A stretch of DNA of 64,000 bases from Ramlibacter terrae (GTDB lineage: Bacteria; Pseudomonadota; Gammaproteobacteria; Burkholderiales; Burkholderiaceae_C): contig CP053418.1 in NCBI GenBank assembly GCA_013127575.1, forward strand, positions 124,001-188,000, in the 5' to 3' direction. The stretch's first letter is position 1. The number at the start of each line of letters is the position of its first letter. The notes under the pieces were generated by a model. It saw only the letters and a list, made by a program, of their open reading frames with translations, did no database searches and had not been told where the DNA came from. This document shows positions 55,089-64,000 of the stretch, piece after piece. A program made the translations under genes and the position numbers.

Positions 55089-56065
55089 CTAGCTTTCGGC
55101 CGTGATGTTGGCGCGGCGGATCACGTCGGCGTAGCGCGCGATCTCCGTGCGGATGAACTCGGCGAACTGCGCCGGGGTGCCCGGTTGCGGCGCGATGCCG
55201 CCTTTCTGGAAGGCTTCCACCACGGCCGGCGCGCTCATCGCGCGCGTGACTTCGGCGTTGATCCGCTGCACCACGGCGTCGGGCGTGCCGGCGGGCGCCA
55301 GCAGGCCGTTCGGGAGTTGGACGTGACAGGCACGCCCTGTTCGGTCAGCGTGGGGATCTGCGGCGCGTAGACGGAACGCTGCGCCGTCGCCATGCCCAGC
55401 GCCACCAGCTTGCCCGACTGCACGTGGCTGCGGAACTCGGGCCAGTTGCCGAACATCAGCGTGACTTGGCCGCCCAGCAGGTCGGCCAGCGCCGGCGCCG
55501 GCCCTTGTACGGCACGTGCACGATGTCGACACCGAGCTGGGCCTTGAGCATCTCCCCGGCCGGTGCGCGGACGTGCCCGGCCGAAAGACGCGTAGCTCAG
55601 GCTGCCCGGCTTCGCCTTGCCCGCCGCCGCGATGTCGGCAACCTTGGTCAGGCCACTGGCGGGATGCGTGCACAGCACGTGTTCCGACAGGCCCATCAGC
55701 GCCACCGGCCGCAGGTCGCGCACGGAGTCGTAGGGCAGCTTCTTCACCAGCGTCTGGTTGACCGTGAAGCTGTTCGCCACCGTCACCGGGGTGTAGCCGT
55801 CGGCCGGCGACTTGGCGACGGCGTCGACGCCGATCACCGTGCCGGCTCCCGGCTTGTTCTCGACCACCACCGGCTGACCGAAGGCTTTCGCGAGTTCGAT
55901 GCCAACCAGGCGCGTGACGAAGTCGGTCGTGCCGCCGGGCGTGAACGGCACGACGATGCGCACCGGCTTCGTGGGCCGGGCGGCCTGCGCGCGGCTTGCC
56001 AAGGGCAGGGCGGCCAATGCCGCCAGCACGCTGCGACGGCCCGGGGAGGGATGCTGCGCGTTCAT
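55089..56065 (-). CDS. Bug/TctC family periplasmic solute-binding protein, frameshifted
   Basis: About 320-residue secreted binding protein placed between hpaE and hpaD. N-terminus MNAQHPSPGRRSVLAALAAL contains an RR motif followed by a hydrophobic core, cleaved near SRAQA. Family blocks: PVRIVVPFTPGGTTDFVTRL, VVVENKPGAGTVIGVDAVAK, VPYKGPAPALADLLGGQV and LLAPAGTPDAVVQRINAEV. Breaks near 55575, 55500 and 55315. The start overlaps the hpaE stop (TGATG). It probably scavenges the pathway's aromatic substrate, a positional inference. Confidence 0.9.
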
Positions 56066-57521
56066 CAGACGCCCCAATGCGGAATGTGGTGCGAGCCGAG
56101 CGACAGCGCGATGTTCTTCGGCTCGAGGAAGACTTCGTAGCTCCGGTGCCGCCTTCGCGGCCGGTGCCTGAAGCCTTGGTGCCGCCGAACGGCTGGCGCA
56201 GGTCGCGCACGTTCTGGCTGTTGACGAAGCACATGCCGGCTTCGATCGCCGCAGCGACGCGGTGGGCGCGGCCGACGTTCTCGGTCCAGACGTAGCTGGA
56301 AAGCCCGTAGGCGATGTCGTTGGCGATGCGGATCGCGTCGGCCTCGTCCTCGAACGGGATCAGGCAAGCGACCGGCCCGAAGATCTCGTCCTGCGCGATC
56401 TTCATGCGGTTGTCGACGTCGGCGAACACGGTCGGCAGGACGTAGTTGCCCTTCTTCACGCGGTCCGGCAGCGCCGGCGCGGCCGAGCCGCCGCACAGCA
56501 GCGTGGCGCCTTCCTTCGGCCCCAGCTCGATGTAGCTGCGCACCTTGGCCGGTGCGCCTGCGAGATCATCGGGCCGACGATGGTCTTCTCGTCGAGCGGG
56601 TCGCCGACGGTGATCTTCTTCGCGCGGGCGGCGAAGCGCTCGACGAACTTCGCGTAGATCGACTTCTGCACCAGGATGCGGCTGCCGGCGGTGCAGCGCT
56701 CGCCGTTGTTGGAGAAGATCATGAACACCGCGGCGTCGAGCGCGCGCTCGAAGTCGGCGTCGTCGAACACCACGAACGGCGACTTGCCGCCCAGCTCCAT
56801 GCTGAACTTCTTCAGGCCCGCTTCCTTGACGATGCGGTTGCCGGTGGCCGTCGACCCGGTGAACGAGATCGCGCGCACGTCGGGGTGGCGCACCAGCGGC
56901 TCGCCGGCTTCCTTGCCGTAGCCGTGCACGATGTTCAGCACGCCGGCCGGGATGCCGGCTTCCAGCGCCAGTTCGCCGAGGCGCGCGGCGGTCAGCGGCG
57001 ACAGCTCGCTCATTTTCAGCACCGCGGTGTTGCCGAAAGCCAGGCAAGGCGCGACCTTCAGGTCGACGTCATGAACGGCACGTTCCACGGCGAGATCAGC
57101 GCGCAGACGCCGACCGGGTGGAACAGCGTGTAGTTCAGGTGCGTCGGCGTCGGGTACGTGTGGCCGTCGACGCGCACGCACATCTCGGCGAAGTAGTAGA
57201 AGTTGTCGGCGGCGCGCGGCACCAGCTGCTTGCCGGTCTGCGCGATGACTGGCCGGTGTCGTTGGTCTCGGTCTGCGCGATCTCCGGCACGTGCGCGGCG
57301 ATCAGGTCGCCGAGCTTGCGCACCAGCTTCGCGCGCTCGGTGGTCGGCAGCGCGGCCCACTTCGGGAACGCCTCCTTGGCCGCCGCGACGGCGGCGTTCA
57401 CTTCGGCTTCGCCGCCCGACGCGACCTCGGCCAGCACTTCCTGCGTGGCGGGGTTGACGGTGGTGAAGTAGTCGCTGCCGGCAACGGTCTTGCCGGCGAT
57501 CAGGTGGTCGATCTTGTTCAT
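56065..57521 (-). CDS. hpaE: HpaE 5-carboxymethyl-2-hydroxymuconate semialdehyde dehydrogenase, frameshifted
   Basis: About 485-residue NAD-dependent aldehyde dehydrogenase. MNKIDHLIAGKTVAGSDYFT opens it. Cofactor and catalytic motifs: LISPWNVPFM, AISFTGSTATGN (GSTATG), MELGGKSPFVVFDDADFE, and catalytic Cys in NNGERCTAGSRILV. C-terminal EIFGPVACLIPFEDEADAI and FGGTKASGTGREGG. Breaks near 57250, 57070, 56553 and 56145 interrupt the frame. It oxidises the HpaD product. Its ATG overlaps the hpaG2 stop by four bases (ATGA). Confidence 0.93.
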
Positions 57522-58270
57522 GCTGCGATGGTGTTGACGAGGGCGCCGATGCCCTCGATCTCCGTCACGACGACGTCGCCCACCTTGCAGTCCACGACCC
57601 CGTCCGGCGTGCCGGTCAGGATCAGGTCGCCGGGGGAGAGCGTCATGAAGCTGGAGAAGTATTCGATGAGGAAGGGCACGTCGAAGATCATGTCCTTCGT
57701 GTTGCCCGATTGCGTGACCTGCCCGTTGACGGTGGTGCGCAGCGCCAGCGCCATCGGGTCTGGCACTTCGGCCTTGTCCACCAGCCGGGGGCCGAGCGGC
57801 GTCGCGCCGTCGCGGTTCTTCACGCGCAGGTTGGGGCGGTACCAGTTCTCGAGGTAGTCGCGGATCGCGTAGTCGTTGGCCACGGTGTAGCCGGCGATGA
57901 AGTCGTAGGCGTCGTCGCGCTTCACCTTCTTCGCGGTCTTGCCGACCACCACCGCCAGCTCGCACTCGTAGTGCATGAACTGCACGTCGGCCGGGCGGCG
58001 GGTGAACTGCCGGTGGCCGTTCAGCGCGCGTTCGCCCTTGAGGAACACCAGCGGCTCGGTGGGCGGCGTCTTGAACGCGAGTTCCTTGGCGTGGTCGGCG
58101 TAGTTCAGGCCCAGCGCCAGGATCGTGCGCGGGCGTTCCACCGCCGCCACCGGCGGCAGCCATTGCACCGCGTGCTCGGTGACCAGCCGGCCGTCGTCCA
58201 GCAGCAGCTGGCCGTCGCGCTCGGTGGCGCCGTGCACCAGTCCGTCCATCATCACGCGTGCGCGCTTCAT
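57518..58270 (-). CDS. hpaG2: HpaG2, fumarylacetoacetate hydrolase family isomerase/decarboxylase domain
   Basis: Intact 250-residue protein of the FAH fold. It corresponds to the C-terminal half of E. coli HpaG/HpcE, which decarboxylates 5-oxopent-3-ene-1,2,5-tricarboxylate and isomerises the product. Metal-site blocks: ILALGLNYADHAKE, EPLVFLKGERALNGHRQ, MHYECELAVVVGKTAKKV and LSPGDLILTGTPDGVVDCKV. It overlaps both neighbours by four bases (ATGA), so hpaG1, hpaG2 and hpaE are translated as a coupled series. Confidence 0.93.
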   Translation of the reverse strand: MKRARVMMDGLVHGATERDGQLLLDDGRLVTEHAVQWLPPVAAVERPRTILALGLNYADHAKELAFKTPPTEPLVFLKGERALNGHRQFTRRPADVQFMHYECELAVVVGKTAKKVKRDDAYDFIAGYTVANDYAIRDYLENWYRPNLRVKNRDGATPLGPRLVDKAEVPDPMALALRTTVNGQVTQSGNTKDMIFDVPFLIEYFSSFMTLSPGDLILTGTPDGVVDCKVGDVVVTEIEGIGALVNTIAA

Positions 58271-58886
58271 GCGGCCTCCGCTGCCGTGGTGTTGGTGAGC
58301 GTGCCCAGCGCGGGCATGCCGATGTCGATGCGGTCGCCCGCTTTCGCGCGCGGACGGCCGGTGTCGCAGCCCAGCATGAGCATGTCGCCGGCGCCGAGCG
58401 TCATGAAGGCGCTGACGTCGGCCAGCAGCTTGTCGGCCGAACGCACCAGCTGCGAGAAGCGCACGGTCTGCTTCAGTTCGCCGTTGATGCGGACTTCGAG
58501 CTTGAACACCGCCGGGTCGCCGGCCTCGTTGCGCGCGCGGATGCGGTCGCCGATGCCGAGGAAGCCGTCCAGGCAGTTGAGCTTGACCGGCGGGCGGTAG
58601 AAACTCTCCTGCGGCAGCGAGAGGTCGTTCATCAGCACGAAGCCGGCGACTTCGGTGGCCGACTTCATCACCATCGCGACGGTGGCGCCGACCTCCACTT
58701 CGGCGCCGGCCGGCACGCGGATCACGGCGCCGTTCTCGCTCCGGTGTTGGCGGGTTTCACGTACAGCACCGGCGCGTTCGGCGGGGCCTTGTACGGGGCT
58801 TCGTTCATCTTCGGGCCCAGTGCCTCCAGCTCGCCGCGAAAGTTCATCAGCGTTCCGTAGACGGTGCCCCGTGCCAGCGTGGTCAT
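58267..58886 (-). CDS. hpaG1: HpaG1, fumarylacetoacetate hydrolase family isomerase/decarboxylase domain, one frame break
   Basis: About 205-residue partner of HpaG2, equivalent to the N-terminal half of bifunctional HpaG. MTTLARGTVYGTLMNFRGEL opens it, then ALGPKMNEAPYKAPPNAPVL and YVKPANT. After a break near 58740 comes IRVPAGAEVEVGATVAMVM, FVLMNDLSLPQESFYRPP, and a final LGAGDMLMLGCDTGRPRA where a Gly-Thr-Pro is usual. The split into two genes is common in Burkholderiales. It overlaps hpaR by four bases (ATGA). Confidence 0.9.
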
Positions 58887-59321
58887 GGCTGCTCCAGTGC
58901 GATCAGTTGGTCCAGCAGCTCATAGAGCTGCGCCAGTTTCTGCTTGCCCAGCGACTCTTCCAGCCACTGGTAATGCGTCTCGATGGTGTCCGACAGGCGC
59001 TCCACCAGCCGGCGGCCCTTGGGCGTGGCCTCCACGGTCGTGCGGCGCTGGTCGTTCGCGTCGCGCTGGCGGCGCACCAGGCCGTCGCGCTCCATGCGCG
59101 CCAGCACGCCGGTGAGGCTCGGGCCGAGGATGTAGGCCTCGCGCGCTACGCGGCCGGTCTCGACCGTGCCGTGTTCGCCCAGCCCAGCACCCGCAGGACG
59201 CGCCACTGCTGGTCCGACAGGCCGTGCTCGCGCAGGCTCGGACGCGTGTGCGCCATGACGGATTCGCGGGCCTGCAGCAGCAGCCGCGGCAGGTTGCGGT
59301 GAACGAAAGTCGTCGGTGCCA
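58883..59321 (-). CDS. hpaR: HpaR, MarR-family regulator of homoprotocatechuate degradation, one frame break
   Basis: About 146-residue winged-helix repressor. MAPTTFVHRNLPRLLLQARE begins it, then REHGLSDQQWRVLRVL (recognition-domain start). After a break near 59185 follow VAREAYILGPSLTGVLARME and the wing RDGLVRRQRDANDQRRTTVE. In E. coli W, HpaR represses the hpaGEDFHI operon and is relieved by 4-hydroxyphenylacetate or homoprotocatechuate. It is the first gene of the operon here, so it is autoregulated through the palindrome seven bases before its start. Confidence 0.92.
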
Positions 59322-59327
59322 TGTTGA

Positions 59328-59343
59328 TATTTAACATGTTAAA
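59328..59343. promoter_or_regulatory. 16-base perfect palindrome, probable HpaR operator
   Basis: ATTTAACATGTTAAAT is a perfect palindrome, strongly AT-rich in a GC-rich setting, placed between the divergent hpaR (start 59321) and radA (start 59395). MarR-family proteins bind such sites. Occupancy would block the hpaR operon and might touch radA. Confidence 0.75.
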
Positions 59344-59394
59344 TGAAAGGCCGGTCCCGGGCAATGCGGGATCACCCCACCTACACTCGCGCAC

Positions 59395-60779
<1,385 letters not shown>

Positions 60780-60819
60780 AGCCGGGCTGCGTCGGCATAC
60801 TGGCTGCAAGGAGCACCCC

Positions 60820-62335
60820 ATGCAGCTATTCCTCTCCACGGGCCTCATCGCGGTGATCGTGCTGTGGGGGCTGCTGGCGCCGGCCTCGCTGGGCGCCAGT
60901 TCCGACTGCGCGCTGGCCGCGATCACGCGCAACTTCGGCTGGCTGTACCTGTGGATCGTGCTGGGGCTGGTGCTGCTGGCGGTCGTGCTCGCGTTCAGCC
61001 GCTACGGCGACCTCAAGCTGGGCGACTAGGACGAGGAGCCGCAGTTCTCCATCGGCGCACGGTTCTCGATGCTGTTCGCCGCGGGCATGGGCATCGGGCT
61101 GGTGTTCTGGGGCGTGGCCGAGCCCCTCTCGCACTACGTCACGCCGCCGCCGGGCATCGTGGCGGGCACGCCCGAGGCCGCCAACGCGGCCATGCGCCAC
61201 GCGTTCTTCCACTGGGGCCTGCACCCGTGGGCGATCTACGGCATCGTCGGCTGGCCATGGCCTTCTTCCAGTTCCGCCGCGGCGGCAGCGCGCTGGTCAG
61301 CACCGCCACGGAGGCCCTGCCGTGGCGCATCGTGCAGCGCGCCTCGCCGCTGTTCAACGTGCTGGCGGTGGTCGCCACCGCGTTCGGCGTGGCCGCCTCG
61401 CTGGGCATGGGCGCGAGCCAGATCAACAGCGGCCTGAACGCCGTGTTCGGCGTGCCGATCGGCCCGTGGTCGCAGGTGGCGATCATCGCCGTGACGACCG
61501 TGCTCTTCATCGGTTCGGCGCTCAGCGGCGTCGAGCGCGGCGTCAAGTGGCTGTCGACCTTCAACCTGGTGCTGGCCGGCCTGCTGGCGCTGGCGGTCCT
61601 GCTGCTCGGCCCGACCATCGCGGTGTTCGACACCTTCACCACCACGCTCGGCGCGTACCTCAGCGAGCTCGTGCGCATGAGCCTGCGCATGACGCCGTTC
61701 CGCGACAACTCCCGGGTGGGCGACTGGACGATCTTCTACTGGGCATGGTGGATCTCGTGGTCGCCGTTCGTGTGCCTGTTCATCGCGCGCGTGTCGCGCG
61801 GCCGGACGATCCGCGCGTTCCTGCTGGGCACCGTGCTGGCGCCGACGCTGGTGGGCTTCGCATGGTTCTCCGTGTTCGGCGGCACCGCGCTGCACCTCGA
61901 GATCTTCGATGCCGCCGCGCTGACGGAAGCCGTGGAGGCGGATGTCTCCACGACCATCTTCAGGATGTTCGATGCGCTGCCCTTCGGCGGCGTGATGTCC
62001 GTCGTGGCGACCGTCGTGGTGCTGGTGTTCTTCGTCACCTCCGGCGACTCGGCGACGCTGGTGCTGGGCATGATGAGCACCGGCGGAACGCCGGATCCTT
62101 CGGCGCGGGTCAAGCTGGTCTGGGGCGTGCTGGTGGCCGCCATCGCCACCAGCCTGATGCTGGCCGGCGGGATCCGGCGGTGCAGACCGCCACCATCCTG
62201 TTCGCGCTGCCGTTCGCGGGCGTCGTGGTGCTGATGGCGGTGTCGGTCACCCGCGCGATCCACGCCGACTGGGAGGACGAGCGCCGGCGCGACCGCGAAC
62301 TGCGGCGCAAGATGCGCTCCCTCATCCGGGAATGA
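60820..62335 (+). CDS. BCCT family betaine/choline/carnitine transporter with an in-frame amber codon and frameshifts
   Basis: About 505-residue secondary transporter with 12 membrane segments, importing quaternary ammonium compounds for osmoprotection or use as nitrogen and carbon source. Family motifs: SIGARFSMLFAAGMGIGLVF, FFHWGLHPWAIYGI and DWTIFYWAWWISWSPFVCLF. A TAG at 61027-61029 interrupts an otherwise continuous frame. CCAGG (Gln) misread, or mutated, to CTAGG explains it. Frame breaks lie near 61252 and 62173. Ends with a charged tail RRKMRSLIRE. Substrate among betaines not resolved. Confidence 0.87.
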
Positions 62336-62362
62336 CGGCCGGGGCGTGGACAATCCCTTCCC

Positions 62363-62785
62363 ATGAATTTCCAGAAGATCCTGCTGCCCATCCCGGGCGT
62401 CGTGGTGGTGGTCGTCGGCTACCGGGCCTATGGCTGGCAAGGCGTGGCGTTCGCCGTGACCGGCATCGTCATGTGGATGCTGCTGCACTTCACCCGGCTG
62501 ATGAAGGTGCTGCAGCGCGCCTCGTCCAACCCCGTGGGCTACTGCGACAGCGCCGTCATGCTCAACGCCAAGCTGCGGGCGGGCGTGAACCTGCTGCATG
62601 TGGTCGCCATGACCCGGTCCATCGGCGAAGACACGGGCGTCAAGGGCGAGCAGCCCGAGGTGTTCCGCTGGACCGACAACAGCGCGTCGCACGTCACCTG
62701 CGAGTTCCGCGACGGCAAGCTGGTCAAGTGGGAGCTGGTCCGGCCAACGGCCGAGTCGGGCGAGGGGTCGGCGGCCGCGCCGTAA
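62363..62785 (+). CDS. small inner-membrane protein of unknown function
   Basis: Intact 140-residue protein not recognised as a characterised family. Two adjacent hydrophobic segments (LLPIPGVVVVVVGYRAYGW and GVAFAVTGIVMWMLLHF) anchor it, followed by a basic, soluble C-terminal domain of about 95 residues. It stands just before ilvE with a 39-base gap, a neighbourhood I recall seeing in Burkholderiales but cannot support from the sequence alone. The start lies 27 bases after the BCCT stop. No function is offered. Confidence 0.75.
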   Translation: MNFQKILLPIPGVVVVVVGYRAYGWQGVAFAVTGIVMWMLLHFTRLMKVLQRASSNPVGYCDSAVMLNAKLRAGVNLLHVVAMTRSIGEDTGVKGEQPEVFRWTDNSASHVTCEFRDGKLVKWELVRPTAESGEGSAAAP

Positions 62786-62824
62786 AATGCGCGGTTTGAC
62801 GCGATTCCACACAAGGACACTCTC

Positions 62825-63763
62825 ATGAGCCCGGTAGCACCTTCGATGGCCGACCGTGACGGCAAGATCTGGATGGACGGCGAGCTGGTCGAATGGCGCG
62901 ACGCCAAGATCCACGTGCTGAGCCACACGCTGCACTACGGCTGCGGCGCCTTCGAAGGCGTGCGCGCGTACAACACGGTGAACGGCACGGCCATCTTCCG
63001 CCTGCAGGAACACACCGACCGCCTGTTCAACAGCGCCAAGATCCTGCGCATGCCCATGCCCTTCTCCAAGGAGCAGGTCAACGAGGCGCAGAAGCAGGTC
63101 GTGCGCGAGAACAAGCTCGAGAGCTGCTACATCCGGCCGCTGGTCTGGATCGGCTCGCAGAAGCTGGGCGTCAGCCCCAAGGGCAACACCATCCACGTGA
63201 TGGTCGCCGCGTGGCCGTGGGGCGCCTACCTCGGCGAGGAAGGCATGCAGCGCGGCATCCGCGTCAAGACCTCCAGCTACACCCGCCACCACGTCAACAT
63301 CACGATGACGCAGGCCAAGGCGGTCAGCAACTACAGCAACTCGATCCTGGCCAACATGGAGGCGCTGGACGACGGCTACGACGAAGCGCTGCTGCTCGAC
63401 AGCGCCGGCTTCGTCGCCGAAGGCGCGGGCGAGAACGTGTTCGTGGTCAAGGACGGCGTGATCTACACGCCCGACCTGTCGGCCGGGGCGCTCAACGGCA
63501 TCACGCGCAACACGATCTTCCACATCGCCAAGGACGCCGGCTACGACATCGTGCAGAAGCGCATCACCCGCGACGAGATCTACATCGCCGACGAGTGCTT
63601 CTTCACCGGCACCGCCGCCGAAGTCACGCCGATCCGCGAACTCGATCGCGTGGAGATCGGCATCGGCCGCCGCGGTCCCATCACCGAGAAGCTGCAGAAC
63701 GCCTTCTTCGACGTGGTCAACGGCCGCAATCCCAAGTACGCCCACTGGCTCACGAAGGTCTGA
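62825..63763 (+). CDS. ilvE: branched-chain amino acid aminotransferase IlvE
   Basis: Intact 312-residue fold-type IV PLP enzyme interconverting branched-chain amino acids and their 2-oxo acids. IWMDGELVEWRDAKIHVLSH begins it, then YGCGAFEGVRAYNTVNG, ESCYIRPLVWIGSQKLGV, the PLP lysine in MTQAKAVSNYSNSILANMEA, and EGAGENVFVVKDGVIYTP. C-terminal CFFTGTAAEVTPIRELD supplies phosphate contacts. An AAGGACACTCTC stretch precedes the ATG. It is followed after six bases by a zinc-finger gene. Confidence 0.97.
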   Translation: MSPVAPSMADRDGKIWMDGELVEWRDAKIHVLSHTLHYGCGAFEGVRAYNTVNGTAIFRLQEHTDRLFNSAKILRMPMPFSKEQVNEAQKQVVRENKLESCYIRPLVWIGSQKLGVSPKGNTIHVMVAAWPWGAYLGEEGMQRGIRVKTSSYTRHHVNITMTQAKAVSNYSNSILANMEALDDGYDEALLLDSAGFVAEGAGENVFVVKDGVIYTPDLSAGALNGITRNTIFHIAKDAGYDIVQKRITRDEIYIADECFFTGTAAEVTPIRELDRVEIGIGRRGPITEKLQNAFFDVVNGRNPKYAHWLTKV

Positions 63764-63768
63764 ACAAC

Positions 63769-63992
63769 ATGGCGACGTCGACGGCACGCAAGGACACCGT
63801 GGTGGAACTGGTGGCCAAGGACCTCAACGGCAACGGCGGCATTTTCTGCCCCAGCCCCAAGGCCGACATGAAGCTGTGGAACAGCCACCCGCGCGTGTAC
63901 TGGACATCGCCGGCAGCGGCGCGGCCAAGTGCCCGTACTGCGGCACCGTGTACCAGCTGCGCGAGGGTGAGCATTTCGGTGGCGGGCATTGA
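63769..63992 (+). CDS. zf-CHCC (NDUFS6-like) zinc-finger protein, one frame break
   Basis: About 74-residue protein of the zinc-finger CHCC family, related to the NDUFS6/NUMM subunit of complex I. MATSTARKDTVVELVAKDLN is followed by FCPSPKADMKLWNSHPRVYL and, after a CCTGG fault at 63900, AKCPYCGTVYQLREGEHFGG GH. Cys and His residues of the metal site are present. It follows ilvE by six bases. The stop at 63990-63992 overlaps a following ATG (TGATG), so another gene starts at the window edge, but too little is seen to name it. Confidence 0.9.
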
Positions 63993-64000
63993 TGCTGTCA

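Overview
The window reads as chromosome of a very GC-rich betaproteobacterium, most likely Burkholderiales/Comamonadaceae (Ramlibacter- or Variovorax-like). This is inferred from codon use, the many Bug/TctC periplasmic binding proteins, a split methionine synthase behind an S-adenosylhomocysteine riboswitch, the TorF-glnK-amtB nitrogen operon and a compact homoprotocatechuate operon. I see no rRNA, tRNA, CRISPR array, transposase or phage gene.

Layout. 1-3120: the 3' part of a double AAA+ ATPase gene, then recQ. 3156-17797: a nitrogen-scavenging locus. On the minus strand lie a response regulator and a histidine kinase fused to an NCS1 permease-like domain. Divergent from them run a five-gene urea/short-chain-amide ABC transporter, formamidase (fmdA), an FmdB zinc ribbon, aliphatic amidase (amiE) and a MoxR-type ATPase/VWA pair. 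17825-22225: split cobalamin-dependent methionine synthase with an Lrp-type regulator and an SAH riboswitch between the halves. 22279-28420: YihY membrane protein, an MFS transporter, a YfiR/TonB-receptor operon, and a convergent pair of glycan enzymes (pyruvyl transferase and a GT29-like protein). 28453-32943: comM, then a sigma54/NtrC-type promoter driving TorF-glnK-amtB and an intrinsic terminator. 32986-49152: mixed metabolism (aldose epimerase, SMP-30 lactonase, chemoreceptor, glcEF, Bug protein, Mut7-C protein with a LytTR regulator, acyltransferase, gpx, lplT, alr, panE and others). 49334-59343: the homoprotocatechuate (hpa) operon, its HpaR regulator and a palindromic operator. 59395-63992: radA, a BCCT transporter, ilvE and a zinc-finger protein.

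A striking property of the sequence is that most genes, including housekeeping ones (recQ, comM, metH, radA, alr), are broken by one- or two-base indels. In almost every case checked against the remembered family sequence, the fault lies on a CCWGG pentamer (CCTGG or CCAGG) that has lost or gained a base or been misread as CCGGG or CCCGG. I read these as basecalling or assembly errors at a Dcm-type methylated motif, so I annotate whole genes across the breaks as CDS rather than pseudogenes. Coordinates therefore span frame changes, and some spurious Leu-to-Pro changes are present.

Three families of structure lie between genes: a roughly 110-130 bp palindrome rich in CGCAGAG words (three copies), a family of GGTGCGCA/TGCGCACC hairpins (three copies), and single regulatory sites described below.
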